Shown piece after piece: positions 21,797 to 32,472 of a stretch of 64,000 nucleotides of DNA. The notes under the pieces are model-generated. The model was not told the DNA's origin. It made no database searches and saw only the letters and a list, made by a program, of their open reading frames with translations. Source of the DNA: Heligmosomoides polygyrus polygyrus (Eukaryota; Nematoda; Chromadorea; Rhabditida; Heligmosomidae). Both the position numbers and the translations under genes were made by a program. The stretch is taken from the NCBI GenBank assembly GCA_947396885.1, contig OX377205.1:49646676-49710675 (forward strand), written 5' to 3'. Numbering within the stretch: position 1 is the stretch's first letter; every line of letters starts with the position of its first letter.

Positions 21797-21886
21797 GCTT
21801 TGGTGGTACACACCCAGGGGCCGGATTCATCAAAGTTACTGCAGCAACTTTGATGAATCCGGCCCCTGGGTGTGTACCACCAAAGC
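21797..21886. repeat. 90-bp near-perfect palindrome
   Basis: The two 45-base arms differ at one position. The middle 48 bases are two CWG-type Harbinger-like ends (GGGCCGGATTCATCAAAG) back to back; the outer part (TTTGGTGGTACACACC) is mirrored too, so the flank as well as the element was duplicated in inverted orientation. Confidence 0.9.
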
Positions 21887-21889
21887 TAC

Positions 21890-22421
21890 TCTTGTGGAAA
21901 TTGCTTTCGTCTCCCAGTGGTAGTCGGCGGCTGGGTTCTGCGCTCTTCGAGTACAGAACAAAACTAGTGAAGGGACTCCAGGGTGTGGTGCGTCCAAGCT
22001 GCTCGTGCAAGAACTGCCCCCGTCTCCCAGGGCTCCCCTGCAGCGGCGGTGGATGAGCTGCGATCCGCCACCGGCCGCTCAAGGACCCTCCTACATATCG
22101 ACTGACCGTGGTGTCGGTGGCTATCGAAAATGGCCACGTCGATATGACGCGACCGCACGCGGCTTGGCGGAGGAAGAAGAGCCGCCACTGAGTGCATCAG
22201 CAGAATCTGGTTAGGTCTAAGTAGGACCAACGAGTTTCTTGCTTAAAAGCGCGATGAAGAAGACGTTAAGAATATAAAGTTTACATCCCAGTGATGAAGG
22301 TGGTTATGACGGCCAGAAAACTGGACTGAGCATACCCACGGTAGCGTCCTCCTCACAGGAATTGTCAAAACACTATGTCGATTACCCATTTACCCGGAGG
22401 AGCTTGTAGGTTCGATATATA
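21890..22421. other. No gene recognised
   Basis: Contains a fragment of repeat R2 (GAAGGGACTCCAGGGTGTGG, 21969-21988). Overlapping frames on both strands around 22005-22230 are composition effects. Confidence 0.35.
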
Positions 22422-22670
22422 TACCATTTTCAGGTCGAATTGGACACTTCTCAAGTCTAATTGGACACTTTTCAAATCAAATTGGACAATCTTCTAAGCT
22501 CGCCTAAGACTTTTTAAATTAAAAACTCTTCCGAACACGAACTCTTCCGAATTGCAACAACCTTTATACAGGTTGAACTACGGACTCAATACAATGGTTA
22601 GAAAAAATTTTTGTTCAAGGAAAATGTAGAATAACTTTTTTGAATTTTTTTTTACTTTAGCTGCCCGAAT

Positions 22671-25600
22671 CTTCTCCTTCTTCTTCTTCTTCAGCGTTTG
22701 TCCCGCTTCGTGGCGGGGTCCGCTATTCTGGTGTCATGACGCCACGTTTCCCGATCCAGCGCTAGATCGGGGTGGACACCAGCTACTTTCAAGTCCGTGT
22801 GCAACGTATCAGCCCAGCGCTGCTTCGGGCGCCCTCTAGGCCGCTTTCCTATTACCTCGAAGTTAAGGCCTATCTTGCGGACGCTGTCTTCTTCTCCACG
22901 CAGAACGTGGCCGTACCATCGTAAGCGGGCTTCGCGCATCTTGTCAGTTATCGGCGCGACTCCGAACTTCTGCCGAATAGCATCGTTTCGGATGCGGTCC
23001 ATGCGCGTAACTCCTGCCGTCCAGCGCAGCATCTTCGTTTCCATGACGCTGAGGCGCGTTTCAACTTCCCTGGTCGCTGGCCAACACTCAGCGCCGTACA
23101 TTGCTACCGGCCAGACGACTGCTCTGTAGATCTCCGACTTAAAGCGCTCCGGTATCTTCTTGTCGCAGAGCACGCCAGTCAACGAGCGCCACTTGGACCA
23201 AGCTGCACTCACGCGTGAATTCACTTCGACCATCAGTTTGCCGTCAGACGCGACTGCTGATCCCAGGTACTTAAAGACCGCAGTGCGTGGAAGCTCGATG
23301 CCGTTAACCTTGATGGAGCTGGACTCGGTAACGTCCGTCGATAAATACTCGGTCTTCTTCACGTTCAATCTGAGTCCAAACCGCTCCAAGCGATCACACC
23401 AAGCTTGCAAGTCTCGCTCGAGTTCTCCTTTATCTTCGCTAGCGAGCATCACGTCATCGGCATAAAGCAACGTCCAAGGGACGGGCTTCTGAAGATCTCG
23501 TGTGATGGCATCCATGACGACAACAAAGAGGAGTGGGGAAAGCGCAGAACCCTGATGTACTCCGACAGAGGTGGGAAACTCCATCGCGGTTCCAGCTGCA
23601 GTTTGAACTCGACTCTTTGGACAAGAGTAGAGAATTCGCACCCACTCTATGAGTTCTTCAGGAACTCCATGTTGACGCAGGACGTACCATATCACTTTAC
23701 GCGGTACGCGGTCAAAGGCCTTCTCCAAGTCGAGAAAGGCGATATGCACTGGCTTCTGTTTCTCGCGATGCTTCTCTATCAGGAGGCGGACGGCATGTAT
23801 GGCATCAACGGTGCCACAACCAGCCACGAAACCGCACTGATTGCTGGAAAGCTGGACGTGTCCCGAATTCGTTCATCGACAACTCGCTCAAAGATCTTCA
23901 TGCTGTGCGAAAGCAAGCGAATCGGACGGTAATTGGAGCAGTCTGCAGGACTGCCCTTCTTCTTCCAAATTGGAATCGTCGTACTTTGACGCCAACACTC
24001 CGGTACTTTCTTCTCCGCCACAACCTGATTAAAGAACTTCGCCAACCACTCAGCAGGGTACCAGTACTTGGACTTCCATAAATCAGCTGCCACGTCATCG
24101 GGCCCAGTCGCTTTGCCTGGCCTCATCTTCTTCAAAGCCGCTTCAATCTCCTCCACGGTGATCTTCTGAACGGGGCCGTGGGTTGGAGCCGTGGAAGGGA
24201 TGGCTGGATGAGGAAATTCTACTGTAGAGATTTCCTCAAAGTAGTCGCGCCATCGCTTCAATGCCTTCTTGCGGTCCGTAAGAAGATGGCCGTTCTCATC
24301 ATTGATGCCGAAAAACTTCTCAGTATCCTCGGTCTGCCGATGGCGATTCTTAGCAAGCCGGTACAGATACCGCTCGCCATCGCGTGACTCGAGCTTCTCG
24401 TTGACATCTCCATAATGAGTGGCTTTTGCAACAGCCACGGCCTTTTTTGCAGCTTTCCTCGCTTCTTGGTACTTCCGCCAGTTATCGGCCGTCTTTTCGC
24501 CGAGAAACACGTGATAAAGCGACTTCTTCTTTCGCACTTTTGCTTTCACGTCATCTGTCCACAGCCATGCCTGCTTGTCGACCTTCCGTCGCCCAGGCTT
24601 CGTAATGCCGAGTTCCGACTGTGCAGCTTGACGAATCGCGTCGGTTGTTTTCTTCCAAGTTTCGTCGACAGTCGTGACTGTCGGTAACCGCACGCGAGAA
24701 ATCACAGCTGCTTCCTTCTTCTCTCTCATTCGCCACCACTTGATTCTTGCAGCACCGCATCGCTCGACCTGCTTCAGCCTCGGAGGGACAATCTTCAGAG
24801 TGCAGATCAGCGGTCGGTGCTGTGGGGCGACCGTCTCATACGGCACGATCTTCGCGTCTGTGACAAGACTCCGGTCACGATCCTTCACAAGCAAAAAGTC
24901 TATCTGAGACTTGGAGCTCCCACTATAATATGAGATGAGGTGGGAGTCGCGTTTTCGGAAGACGGTGTTTACAATGGTGAGACTACGTGATTCCGCATAC
25001 TCAAGAATGCGCTCACCATCGGCGTTACGTGATCCTATCCGAAACCACCTTGACAGCTGTACTCGTCTTTCGTAGCACCTACGTGCCCATTAAGGTCACC
25101 AGCGACTATGATGACATTTTCGACGGTACCTCTGCTGTCTTCTCATCCAGCAGGTTCCAAAACTCATCCTTGGCTTGATCGGAGCAGCCAGTCTGCGGAG
25201 CATACGCAGAGAAGAAGTGGTAGAGTCGCTCCTTAGCGGCGACAACGATCTTCATCAATCGATCGTCAAAGCGCTCAACGCTTACAATCGAGTCACGAAA
25301 TCGTTCGGAGACGATTATTCCGACACCACTGGTGGTCCTGGGACTTCCACATAGAACGGCCTTGAAGCCACGTCCTATGTCCCTTGACTTGCGGCAGGAC
25401 CACCTCGTCTCCTGCACCGCACAGAAATCAACTCTTCTACGCTCCAGTGCTTCAACCAACTCGCACGAGCGGCCCGTCAACGTACCCACATTCAGCGTTG
25501 CCACGCGGGTCCTGCTTACGTTACGGGACTTTCGGACTAGCTCAGTTGCCCCCCGATGCCGTCCTCGCATCAGGGACCCTCGCATACTTCTCACACTCGC

Positions 25601-25807
25601 CGGGCTCTGCGAGTGCGCGTCGGCTCCCGCGGACGCCGTAGCACTATCACAAACTTGCAATGTCATGAACCATGTAATGTGACATGGGTGTTCGTAGGCC
25701 GGCCTGTCACAAGGGCCTGTCGCCTGCAATCGAATGTCCGTGTTCGGCTTAGCTCGCAGAGCGGGCAGTTTCCAGTGGCACCACGTGGAGGAACGGACAT
25801 CGCCACC
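22671..25807 (-). mobile_element. RTE-clade LINE, near full length, 17-bp duplication
   Basis: A 3.14-kb minus-strand insertion. ACTTTAGCTGCCCGAAT occurs at 22654-22670 and 25808-25824, a perfect 17-bp duplication cut from the foldback arm. The 3' end is a GAA-type simple repeat (22671-22690), usual for RTE elements, which lack poly(A). The length fits complete RTEs (about 3.2 kb). Confidence 0.92.
22691..25729 (-). pseudogene. RTE endonuclease-reverse transcriptase with frameshifts
   Basis: One original frame, now broken. Endonuclease 25729-25106: RVATLNVGTLTGR, VQETRW, FSAYAPQTG; shift near 25120, then VIIVAGDLNGHVG; shift near 25030, then GSRNADGERILEYAESRSL. RT 24894-23779 with NYRPIRLLSHSMKIFERVV; shift near 23860; then 23827-22691 with LDLEKAFDRVPR, HQG SALSPLLF and the catalytic YADD, and a C-terminus with GRPKQRWADTLHTDLK. 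Three single-base shifts make it inactive although the TSD is perfect, so it is recent or the shifts arose in a pool of non-autonomous copies. A second, more decayed member is at 53516-55190. Confidence 0.92.
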
Positions 25808-26086
25808 ACTTTAGCTGCCCGAATGAGTGTAATAATTTTATAAAATTTTTACTTTTAGAGAAAAAATAACAATTTGTATTTTGTTTCAAAGCGCAGCAAA
25901 GCAGAAACCATAAAGTGCACTAGAAGATCGAATTGCGCCATGCGCTCGAAAATCTCGTCGCGATTTTTAATTGATTGATAGTGTATATGCTGTTTACACG
26001 GAACTAGGTATGCGGTTCTTAGCAATTGTACTTCTTGTATTCTCTACAAATATGCATAAATTAACTATAATTATAAATATAATCAG

Positions 26087-26435
26087 CATATACATAATAT
26101 GAATCTACGCGAGCAGTATTCTTCTTGGCCACTGCAGCAACTGGACAACCTTTTAGTGTTTGGTGTATTTGACACTTTGTATTGCATTCGTAGTTCGTGA
26201 TCTTTGTGGTGTAATTGCACTTACTTTTACTTACAATAGTAGTTTGTTGGTTAATAGATAAAGGCTTTTAGATGTAAGCTGGAAAGTTATTTTGTATTGA
26301 CTGTCATTGTTGAGGTACTCTCTTTAATGTCATGACCACCTTTATTTGTGTAACGTCTTATGCAGTTTTTTGTCTAGTTGAGACATGAAATGGAAAAGGA
26401 GAATACTGCTTGCGTAGATTTATATTATGTATATG
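26087..26435. repeat. 349-bp inverted-repeat element inside the foldback
   Basis: 35-bp arms at 26087-26121 (starting CATATACATAATATGAATCT) and 26401-26435 match with three differences. The interior is AT-rich and unassigned. It probably is a separate small MITE; no convincing duplication seen. Confidence 0.6.
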
Positions 26436-26521
26436 TCGATTTATACATACCTGTAGACAATGCAACAATTACAATTGTGAGGAACGCGCATATGCCCACC
26501 TTGTTGTTTCATGTGAGCAGC

Positions 26522-26614
26522 ATTTTTAGTGCCAATAAATGAGATTACGCCATGCACTCGTTCAATCGTCTTGGACGAGTGCATGGCGTAATCTCATTTA
26601 TTGGCACTAAAAAT
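26522..26614. repeat. Perfect 40-bp-arm palindrome
   Basis: 26522-26561 and 26575-26614 are exact complements separated by 13 bases. The arm holds GCCATGCACTCG, a word shared by the inner ends of the foldback family, so this may be the natural centre of that element. Confidence 0.9.
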
Positions 26615-27057
26615 TTCCGACTTTTTGTTCTTTAAAACATACTATCAAGCATTATATTTTCACGAAGAACTGGAAATTTATAAAATTTCAAATAAAGTGT
26701 TCACTTCCTGGGTAAGTGAATCAAAGGTTTAAAGAAAACATACTGAAATTTTCCTCGAAAAAAAAACTGTAGACAATGCAACAAGTACAATTGATAAGAA
26801 CGCGCATACCTCGTAATTCCATGTAAACAGCATTTACACTATCAATCAAATAAAAATCGCGACGAGCTTTTCGAATGCATGGCGCAATCCTGTCTTTTAG
26901 TACACTTTATGGTTGCTGTTTCACTGCGCTTTAAAACAAAATACAAATTGTTATAGCTCCCAACTTCTCTCTTCTTGAAACCTCGGCATTGTAAGTTGTT
27001 AGTGTTAGTATATATTGTGCCACACGAGGTTTGTAGGTGGACAGCTTTATTCAGCAG

Positions 27058-27094
27058 GGCCTGACGTTTCGACGTTTCGTCGTCTTCAGAGGCC
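27058..27094 (-). ncRNA. Hammerhead-type motif, inverted copy
   Basis: Mirror of the motif at 30316 on the minus strand with the loop changed to AAA (stem GACG-AAA-CGTC). All pairing positions are retained. Confidence 0.58.
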
Positions 27095-27303
27095 TAAACA
27101 TGGTGTGAAGGTTTACATTTGCGCTCTACCCCACCAAGCGCCTCAACTACTCTAGCATTTTCGACGTACATCTACAACCACCCCAGAGAGACCAAATGAG
27201 AGAAAGACGAACTCACCAAGGTCCACCGTTAAGGGCGTATGTTCGCCCTGTGACCAGTAGGGGCGAATAAACCACACTGGGCGGATATCACCCTCTGATC
27301 ATT

Positions 27304-28167
27304 TTACAGTTCACAATGAGGCACAAACGGCAAGAAGTCACTTGTTACGGCTAGACACTCATTTCGGTTGTTCATCACTGGATTTCTTGTAAAAATCCAG
27401 AATGCTTCTAAGGCTTTTCGTGCTGAGATGTCGTTCTCAATGGCCAATATTGTACATTTCACCTCAAAGTTGTTTCCGTCATGCGCATCAATTCTATGTC
27501 TGCCAAGTGGGCTGGATTGCAATCCACGTCTTCTACTGGCTAAATGTTCTTTTACGCGTACCGCCAGAGCTCTTCCCGTTTCCCCAATGTATTTTGCGTT
27601 ACAGCTCAAACATTCGATTTGATAAATTGCTCCTATCTTTGAGCAATCTCCTAAACCACCGTTTGGGCAAATAACACATCTCTCCGATATGCACTGCTTG
27701 TCATAGAGTCGATTTCGGACCAGCTGCTTTCTGATGTTGTTCCCTGGTACGTTTACCAAGACAACATCGTCCTGCAGCTGTGCTGTAACAAGAACTCTTT
27801 GAATGTCAGCAGTAACTCTGTCGGAGATGAAGGGAAGAACGAGAGGCATCTTATCCACACGGGGTCGATCTCGGCGATTATTGTGAAGTCTTCGTTGGTG
27901 ACCTGATACCACGTAGCCATTCGAGGCGGCTATATTTGTAGCTAGTCGCAAGGATTCTTGTCGTTCATTAGGTCCTGTACACATCCTCACTGCCGTTCGG
28001 AACATGTTGCTTACAACAGCTCGCTTCACAGAAGTAGGATGCGCAGACCTGGCGTGAATCAGAATGTTCTTAGAGCTTGGTTTACGGTACCATTTCACGC
28101 TAACTTCCCCGCCGGACACTTTGATGAGTTGGAGAGAGTTGCAGGCCGAAATCCCTTCAATTGCCAA
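27304..28167 (-). pseudogene. Inverted partial copy: Penelope-like GIY-YIG C-terminal half
   Basis: A minus-strand 287-codon frame identical in content to the last 270 residues of the plus-strand protein (KVSGGEVSVKWYRKP to FVPHCEL) with a handful of substitutions. It lacks the RT palm and begins in unrelated sequence, so it is the 5'-truncated unit of the tail-to-tail arrangement. Confidence 0.9.
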
Positions 28168-30106
28168 CGGCAGATTACCACCTATGCCATTCCCGCGTAT
28201 GTTCTACAGAGAACCTCCTCCTTTACCCAATGCAGATCTCAAGTTCCGAATTTTATCGTCTGGTGTGTTGACCATTCTCAACCGCCACAAACGGTGCCGT
28301 AGTGCAAACTTGGATCATGCTCAGCGGCAAGGACTCAGGGAGCTACGTGAGCTACGATCTAATGGCACGTTGAGAATCTCCGTTAGCGATAAGGGGGGAG
28401 AGTTCGTCGTTATACCGCAATCCTTAGATCGAGCTATAACCGAACTGCATCTGAGTGACACCTCCATATACGAGCGCGTTAGTGAGAGGAACTTCAAGTC
28501 GCAGTGTAGACGCCTCAACCGTGCGTGGATGGCAGTGGGAGTGTCTGCAGGCATCGACAAAAGGTTTCTCAGAGAGATGAGACTATATAACCCTTGTTGT
28601 CCGGTTTTCTACAGCCTAGTCAAAACGCACAAACTTTCCCAGCAGGATACGCAATCCACGTTCCCGGACACTTATAAAATAAGACCTATCATTAGTTGCG
28701 TTGGCGGGCCAACCGATCGAATCTCCTGGTTTCTTAATAGCATTGTGAGCCAGTTGTTGACTAAAGTTCCGTCCCATCTGACCAATGCGAGCAATTTCCT
28801 TGATTTGTTACGTAACTCTCGCCTCGGTGAGAGTTGTGTAATAGAGTCATTTGATGTGACATCACTTTATACAAACGTCCAAAACGAACAAGCTCTGCAA
28901 GCACTATCTGAAATGTTGGATTTGCATGTCAGGAGCGTAAACACCTTTGGACTCACGAAAATGCACATCATGACCCTCGTCAAGGAATGTTTGCGCTGCA
29001 ACATCTTTAAATGGTCGGGCTCGTATTATTCGCAAGTAAGAGGACTAGCCATGGGTCAACGATTAGCGCCGGTTCTTGCCGTCTGCTTTATGGGTAGGAT
29101 TGAGCAGCCGGTACTTGACCGCTCACCGTTAATGTACTGCAGATACATAGATGATTGCTGTATTGTAACATCGACACAGTCCGAAATGGATGAGTGCTTC
29201 AGGTTACTGAACGAGCAATCTCAGTACATTAGGTTTACTCGGGAAACACCGAATAATGGTTGGCTCGCCTATCTCAACACGCAAATCAAAGTGTCCGGCG
29301 GGGAAGTTAGCGTGAAATGGTACCGTAAACCAAGCTCTAAGAACATTCTGATTCACGCCAGGTCTGCGCATCCTACTTCTGTGAAGCGAGCTGTTGTAAG
29401 CAACATGTTCCGAACGGCAGTGAGGATGTGTACAGGACCTAATGAACGACAAGAATCCTTGCGACTAGCTACAAATATAGCCGCCTCGAATGGCTACGTG
29501 GTATCAGGTCACCAACGAAGACTTCACAATAATCGCCGAGATCGACCCCGTGTGGATAAGATGCCTCTCGTTCTTCCCTTCATCTCCGACAGAGTTACTG
29601 CTGACATTCAAAGAGTTCTTGTTACAGCACAGCTGCAGGACGATGTTGTCTTGGTAAACGTACCAGGGAACAACATCAGAAAGCAGCTGGTCCGAAATCG
29701 ACTCTATGACAAGCAGTGCATATCGGAGAGATGTGTTATTTGCCCAAACGGTGGTTTAGGAGATTGCTCAAAGATAGGAGCAATTTATCAAATCGAATGT
29801 TTGAGCTGTAACGCAAAATACATTGGGGAAACGGGAAGAGCTCTGGCGGTACGCGTAAAAGAACATTTAGCCAGTAAAAGACGTGGATTGCAATCCAGCC
29901 CACTTGGCAGACATAGAATTGATGCGCATGACGGAAACGACTTTGAGGTGAAATGTACAATATTGGCCATTGAGAACGACATCTCAGCACGAAAAGCCTT
30001 AGAAGCATTCTGGATTTTTACAAGAAATCCAGTGATGAACAACCGAAATGAGTGTCTAGCCGTAACAAGTGACTTCTTGCCGTTTGTGCCTCATTGTGAA
30101 CTGTAA
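28064..30106 (+). CDS. Penelope-like RT with GIY-YIG endonuclease
   Basis: An intact 680-codon frame. RT core: SFDVTSLYTNVQ near residue 262, GLAMGQRLAPVLAVCF near 327, and YCRYIDDCCIV near 359 with the catalytic YIDD. C-terminal GIY-YIG nuclease: IGAIYQIECLSCNAKYIGET near residue 582 followed by RVKEH and a conserved N-terminal-to-loop FWIFTRNPVMN. CxxC-type cysteines precede the nuclease (CISERCVICPNGGLGDC). The listed ATG lies in the inverted arm: the first 20 residues are antisense to the tail, so the genuine N-terminus is truncated or different. Open RT and nuclease suggest it was competent until insertion. Confidence 0.93.
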   Translation: MFLELGLRYHFTLTSPPDTLMSWRELQAEIPSIANGRLPPMPFPRMFYREPPPLPNADLKFRILSSGVLTILNRHKRCRSANLDHAQRQGLRELRELRSNGTLRISVSDKGGEFVVIPQSLDRAITELHLSDTSIYERVSERNFKSQCRRLNRAWMAVGVSAGIDKRFLREMRLYNPCCPVFYSLVKTHKLSQQDTQSTFPDTYKIRPIISCVGGPTDRISWFLNSIVSQLLTKVPSHLTNASNFLDLLRNSRLGESCVIESFDVTSLYTNVQNEQALQALSEMLDLHVRSVNTFGLTKMHIMTLVKECLRCNIFKWSGSYYSQVRGLAMGQRLAPVLAVCFMGRIEQPVLDRSPLMYCRYIDDCCIVTSTQSEMDECFRLLNEQSQYIRFTRETPNNGWLAYLNTQIKVSGGEVSVKWYRKPSSKNILIHARSAHPTSVKRAVVSNMFRTAVRMCTGPNERQESLRLATNIAASNGYVVSGHQRRLHNNRRDRPRVDKMPLVLPFISDRVTADIQRVLVTAQLQDDVVLVNVPGNNIRKQLVRNRLYDKQCISERCVICPNGGLGDCSKIGAIYQIECLSCNAKYIGETGRALAVRVKEHLASKRRGLQSSPLGRHRIDAHDGNDFEVKCTILAIENDISARKALEAFWIFTRNPVMNNRNECLAVTSDFLPFVPHCEL

Positions 30107-30315
30107 AATGATCAGAGGGTGATATCCGCCCAGTGTGGTTTATTCGCCCCTACTGGTCACAGGGCGAACATACGCCCTTAACGGTGGACCTTGGTGAGTT
30201 CGTCTTTCTCTCATTTGGTCTCTCTGGGGTGGTTGTAGATGTACGTCGAAAATGCTAGAGTAGTTGAGGCGCTTGGTGGGGTAGAGCGCAAATGTAAACC
30301 TTCACACCATGTTTA

Positions 30316-30352
30316 GGCCTCTGAAGACGACGGAACGTCGAAACGTCAGGCC
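30316..30352 (+). ncRNA. Hammerhead-type ribozyme motif of the Penelope-like element
   Basis: GGCCT, then CTGAAGA, one extra C, stem GACG-GAA-CGTC, GAA, then ACGT, C, AGGCC. Stem I (GGCCT/AGGCC) pairs over 5 bp, stem II over 4 bp with a GAA loop, and stem III is the minimal self-complementary ACGT. The conserved CTGANGA and GAAA boxes and cleavage base C after GT are all present; the unpaired C before stem II is non-canonical. Minimal hammerheads with tiny stem III, thought to act as dimers, have been described in Penelope-like elements. Confidence 0.6.
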
Positions 30353-30744
30353 CTGCTGAATAAAGCTGTCCACCTACAAACCTCGTGTGGCACAATATAT
30401 ACTAACACTAACAAATTGTTATTTTTTCTCCAAAAGTAAAAATTGTATAAAATTATTACTTTCATTCGGGCAGCTGAAGTAAAAAAATTCAAAAAAGTTA
30501 TTCTAAATTTTCCTTGAACAAAAATTTTTTCTAACCATCTTATTGAGTCTGTAGTCCAACCTTTATAAAGGTTGTTGCAATTCGGAAGAGCTCTCTCTGA
30601 TTTCACAAGTCTTGGGCGAGCTTAGAAGAGTGTCCGTATGTGAAAAGTGCCCAATTTGATTTGAAAAATGTCCAATTTGATTTGAAAGTGTCCAATTCAA
30701 CCTGAAAATGGTATATATATACATACATATATATATATATATAT

Positions 30745-32017
30745 GGAAAAAGGTTGGAAAAAAAGTCTTTTCATTTTTTCATTTTTTTCAAAGATTTATT
30801 ACTTCACAACTACAAAGTCAAATCAATTGAGATAAACTCTATTTTGTTCTACTACACTTCTCCAAAGACGTGGTAATTTTTCTAATTCCTCTCGCGTAAA
30901 ACACTGCAGTTATGAAGTCGAATCACCGCTGAATCCAATTTTTGAGGTCCTCGTCCGTTTCAAAATATTTCTCTCCAATTTCTTGCTTGAGAGCGTGGAA
31001 GAAATAGCATTCGGGAGGGCCGAGGTCAGGGCTATACGGTGGATGTGGCATTACCTCCCAGCCCAGCTTCTTTATTGTTTCTCTTGTGAGTCTTGCAGCA
31101 TGTCGCTTTGCGTTGTCATGCAGGATCATCACCTTCGACTTCTCAGGCCTCTTTTCTTGGAAAGCTGCGGCGACTTTGTGGAGTTGGCCACTGTATGTGG
31201 CAGCAGTAAGTGTCTCTCCACTTCTGAGAGTTTGCCGATAAATCACTCCTCTGATATCCACCAAACACTCAAGAGAATCTTCCGTTCGTGAACATTGGGC
31301 TTGAGATCAGACTTAGGGCTCTCTCCCTTTTGTACCCATTGCCTTTTCCTCGGAAGTTGGCACACAGAACCCAGGACTCTTCGCCTGTCACAATCCGCGG
31401 AAGAAACGATTTTCTTCCTTATCTGGACAGAAGAGAAGCAGCGATGGAGAGCCGTCGACTTTTCTGAGTGTCTGACAGGGCATGTGGAATCCAAGCTCCA
31501 AATTTCCATGAAAGCCAAGATTCTTCAGATGGATCCCCACTATCCTATGAGACACTTCGAGCTTCTCTGCCAGCTGACGTGTCGTCTGCCAACTATCGGT
31601 ACGAAGAAGATGGTGTAGTTCACTGTCGTCCAATCCAGTTGGCCTTCCTGACCATGCTTTGCCCTCAGTGAATAATTTCCCTTTAAAGACTTTCCGAACC
31701 ACTCATAACAGGCGCGATGAGTAGTAGATCCCAAGCCATATATGTGGTTAATTTGGTCTGCTGCCTGACATGCTGTGGATTCTTTAATGAATTCTTGAAG
31801 AATGCCGTGCTGAAAACGGCCATGAGGTAGATCTGGCATTGAGTTCGGAAGATTGGATGGATAACGAATTACAAGAAGAGTTTTAACCTGTGTCTGCGTG
31901 CGAACGGTAGACAAGTGTGATAGGATTACGAAATCAGCAATCAACATTGGCTAGTGCGTTTACAAGGGGAAGGGTAAAAAAAATTTCGAAGTGTGAAGAG
32001 ACTTTTTTCCAACCTAA
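30745..32017 (-). mobile_element. Mariner element 1, inactive
   Basis: Ends resemble AGGTTGGAAAAAAAGTCTTT on the left (30751) and its complement on the right, with TA-rich flanks. Minus-strand transposase pieces: helix-turn-helix part (TRQLAEKLEVSHRIVGIHLKN), and DD34D part with HDNAKRHAARL and YSPDLGPPECYFF. Two frameshifts and one stop are shared with the copy at 49518, and an extra shift occurs at FGKSLKG near 31690. The second catalytic block reads SPDLGPPE instead of SPDLAPTD. Hsmar1-like (hookworm bandit-type) affinity is inferred from the ends and motifs. Confidence 0.88.
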
Positions 32018-32472
32018 TATATATGCTCCGTCACGCCTATCGGCGTTCCTCGCACTTGCGACCTTCGCACGATGTTGCAGTATCACTAAGCTAAGGAGAA
32101 TCACATCAAGTTAGCTGCTCTACTTGCACAGCTTTCTTCCCTACCTAGGAGTACAAGAGGCTCGCAATACGTATAGTATATATGGTGTGATAGGGCGATC
32201 TATTGGTTCCCCACTACTGGTCTTCCCCTATTGAAACGGTCCCCCATTACTGCTACTGGTCCCCCTCACTGATCCACCCTCAGCGGACGACGTTTTCGGC
32301 AGGTCTATCTGAATCCCCAAACACGCTGAGCGAAGCCTTAGGGACGAAGCACGTCCTTTGAGTCCCAGGCACGTCACGCGACGTATTCCGCACGTCTTCT
32401 AAATCCCTGGCACGTAGAAGACGTCTGGGTATTTTCCGCTATTTTCGCGCTCGGTAACTTGATCAGTATCGA
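32018..32472. repeat. Degenerate minisatellite and inverted-repeat fragments
   Basis: 32027-32095 resembles an arm of the inverted repeat at 5371. 32200-32275 is the GGTCCCC-type tract and 32283-32440 holds degenerate 42-bp units with CACGTCTTCTAAATCCC. No gene. Confidence 0.45.

Larger units (their letters stand above)
26955..30410 (+). mobile_element. Penelope-like retroelement with inverted 5' partial copy, 12-bp duplication
   Basis: ACAAATTGTTAT is duplicated at 26943-26954 and 30411-30422. The plus-strand copy is 28125-30410. Its last 1.12 kb (29287-30410) is repeated in inverted orientation at 26998-28125, so the element is bounded by inverted terminal segments, preceded by 43 extra bases. 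Such head-to-head partial copies are known for Penelope-like elements. Near-identity of the two arms (for example 287 of 287 codons open) implies a very recent insertion. Confidence 0.9.
22422..30713. mobile_element. Foldback-type element split by two retrotransposons
   Basis: The left terminus TACCATTTTCAGGTCGAATT is mirrored exactly at 30694-30713. Each arm has three 21-bp subterminal repeats of TTGGACACTTTTCAAATC type. The left arm is 22422-22670 plus 25808-26060; the right arm is 26780-26954 plus 30423-30713. Removing the RTE (22671-25807) and Penelope-like (26955-30410) insertions leaves an element of about 1.7 kb with arms of several hundred bases and no coding capacity. Flanks are TA-rich. 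Related copies: 16376 and 41008. Confidence 0.75.

Noticed and set aside
26522..26614. Transcription terminator
   Set aside because: No gene reads into it, it is a eukaryotic sequence and it fits the centre of the foldback element.
28064..28125. Native start of the Penelope-like protein
   Set aside because: These codons are antisense to the inverted tail copy, so the start is a product of the junction.
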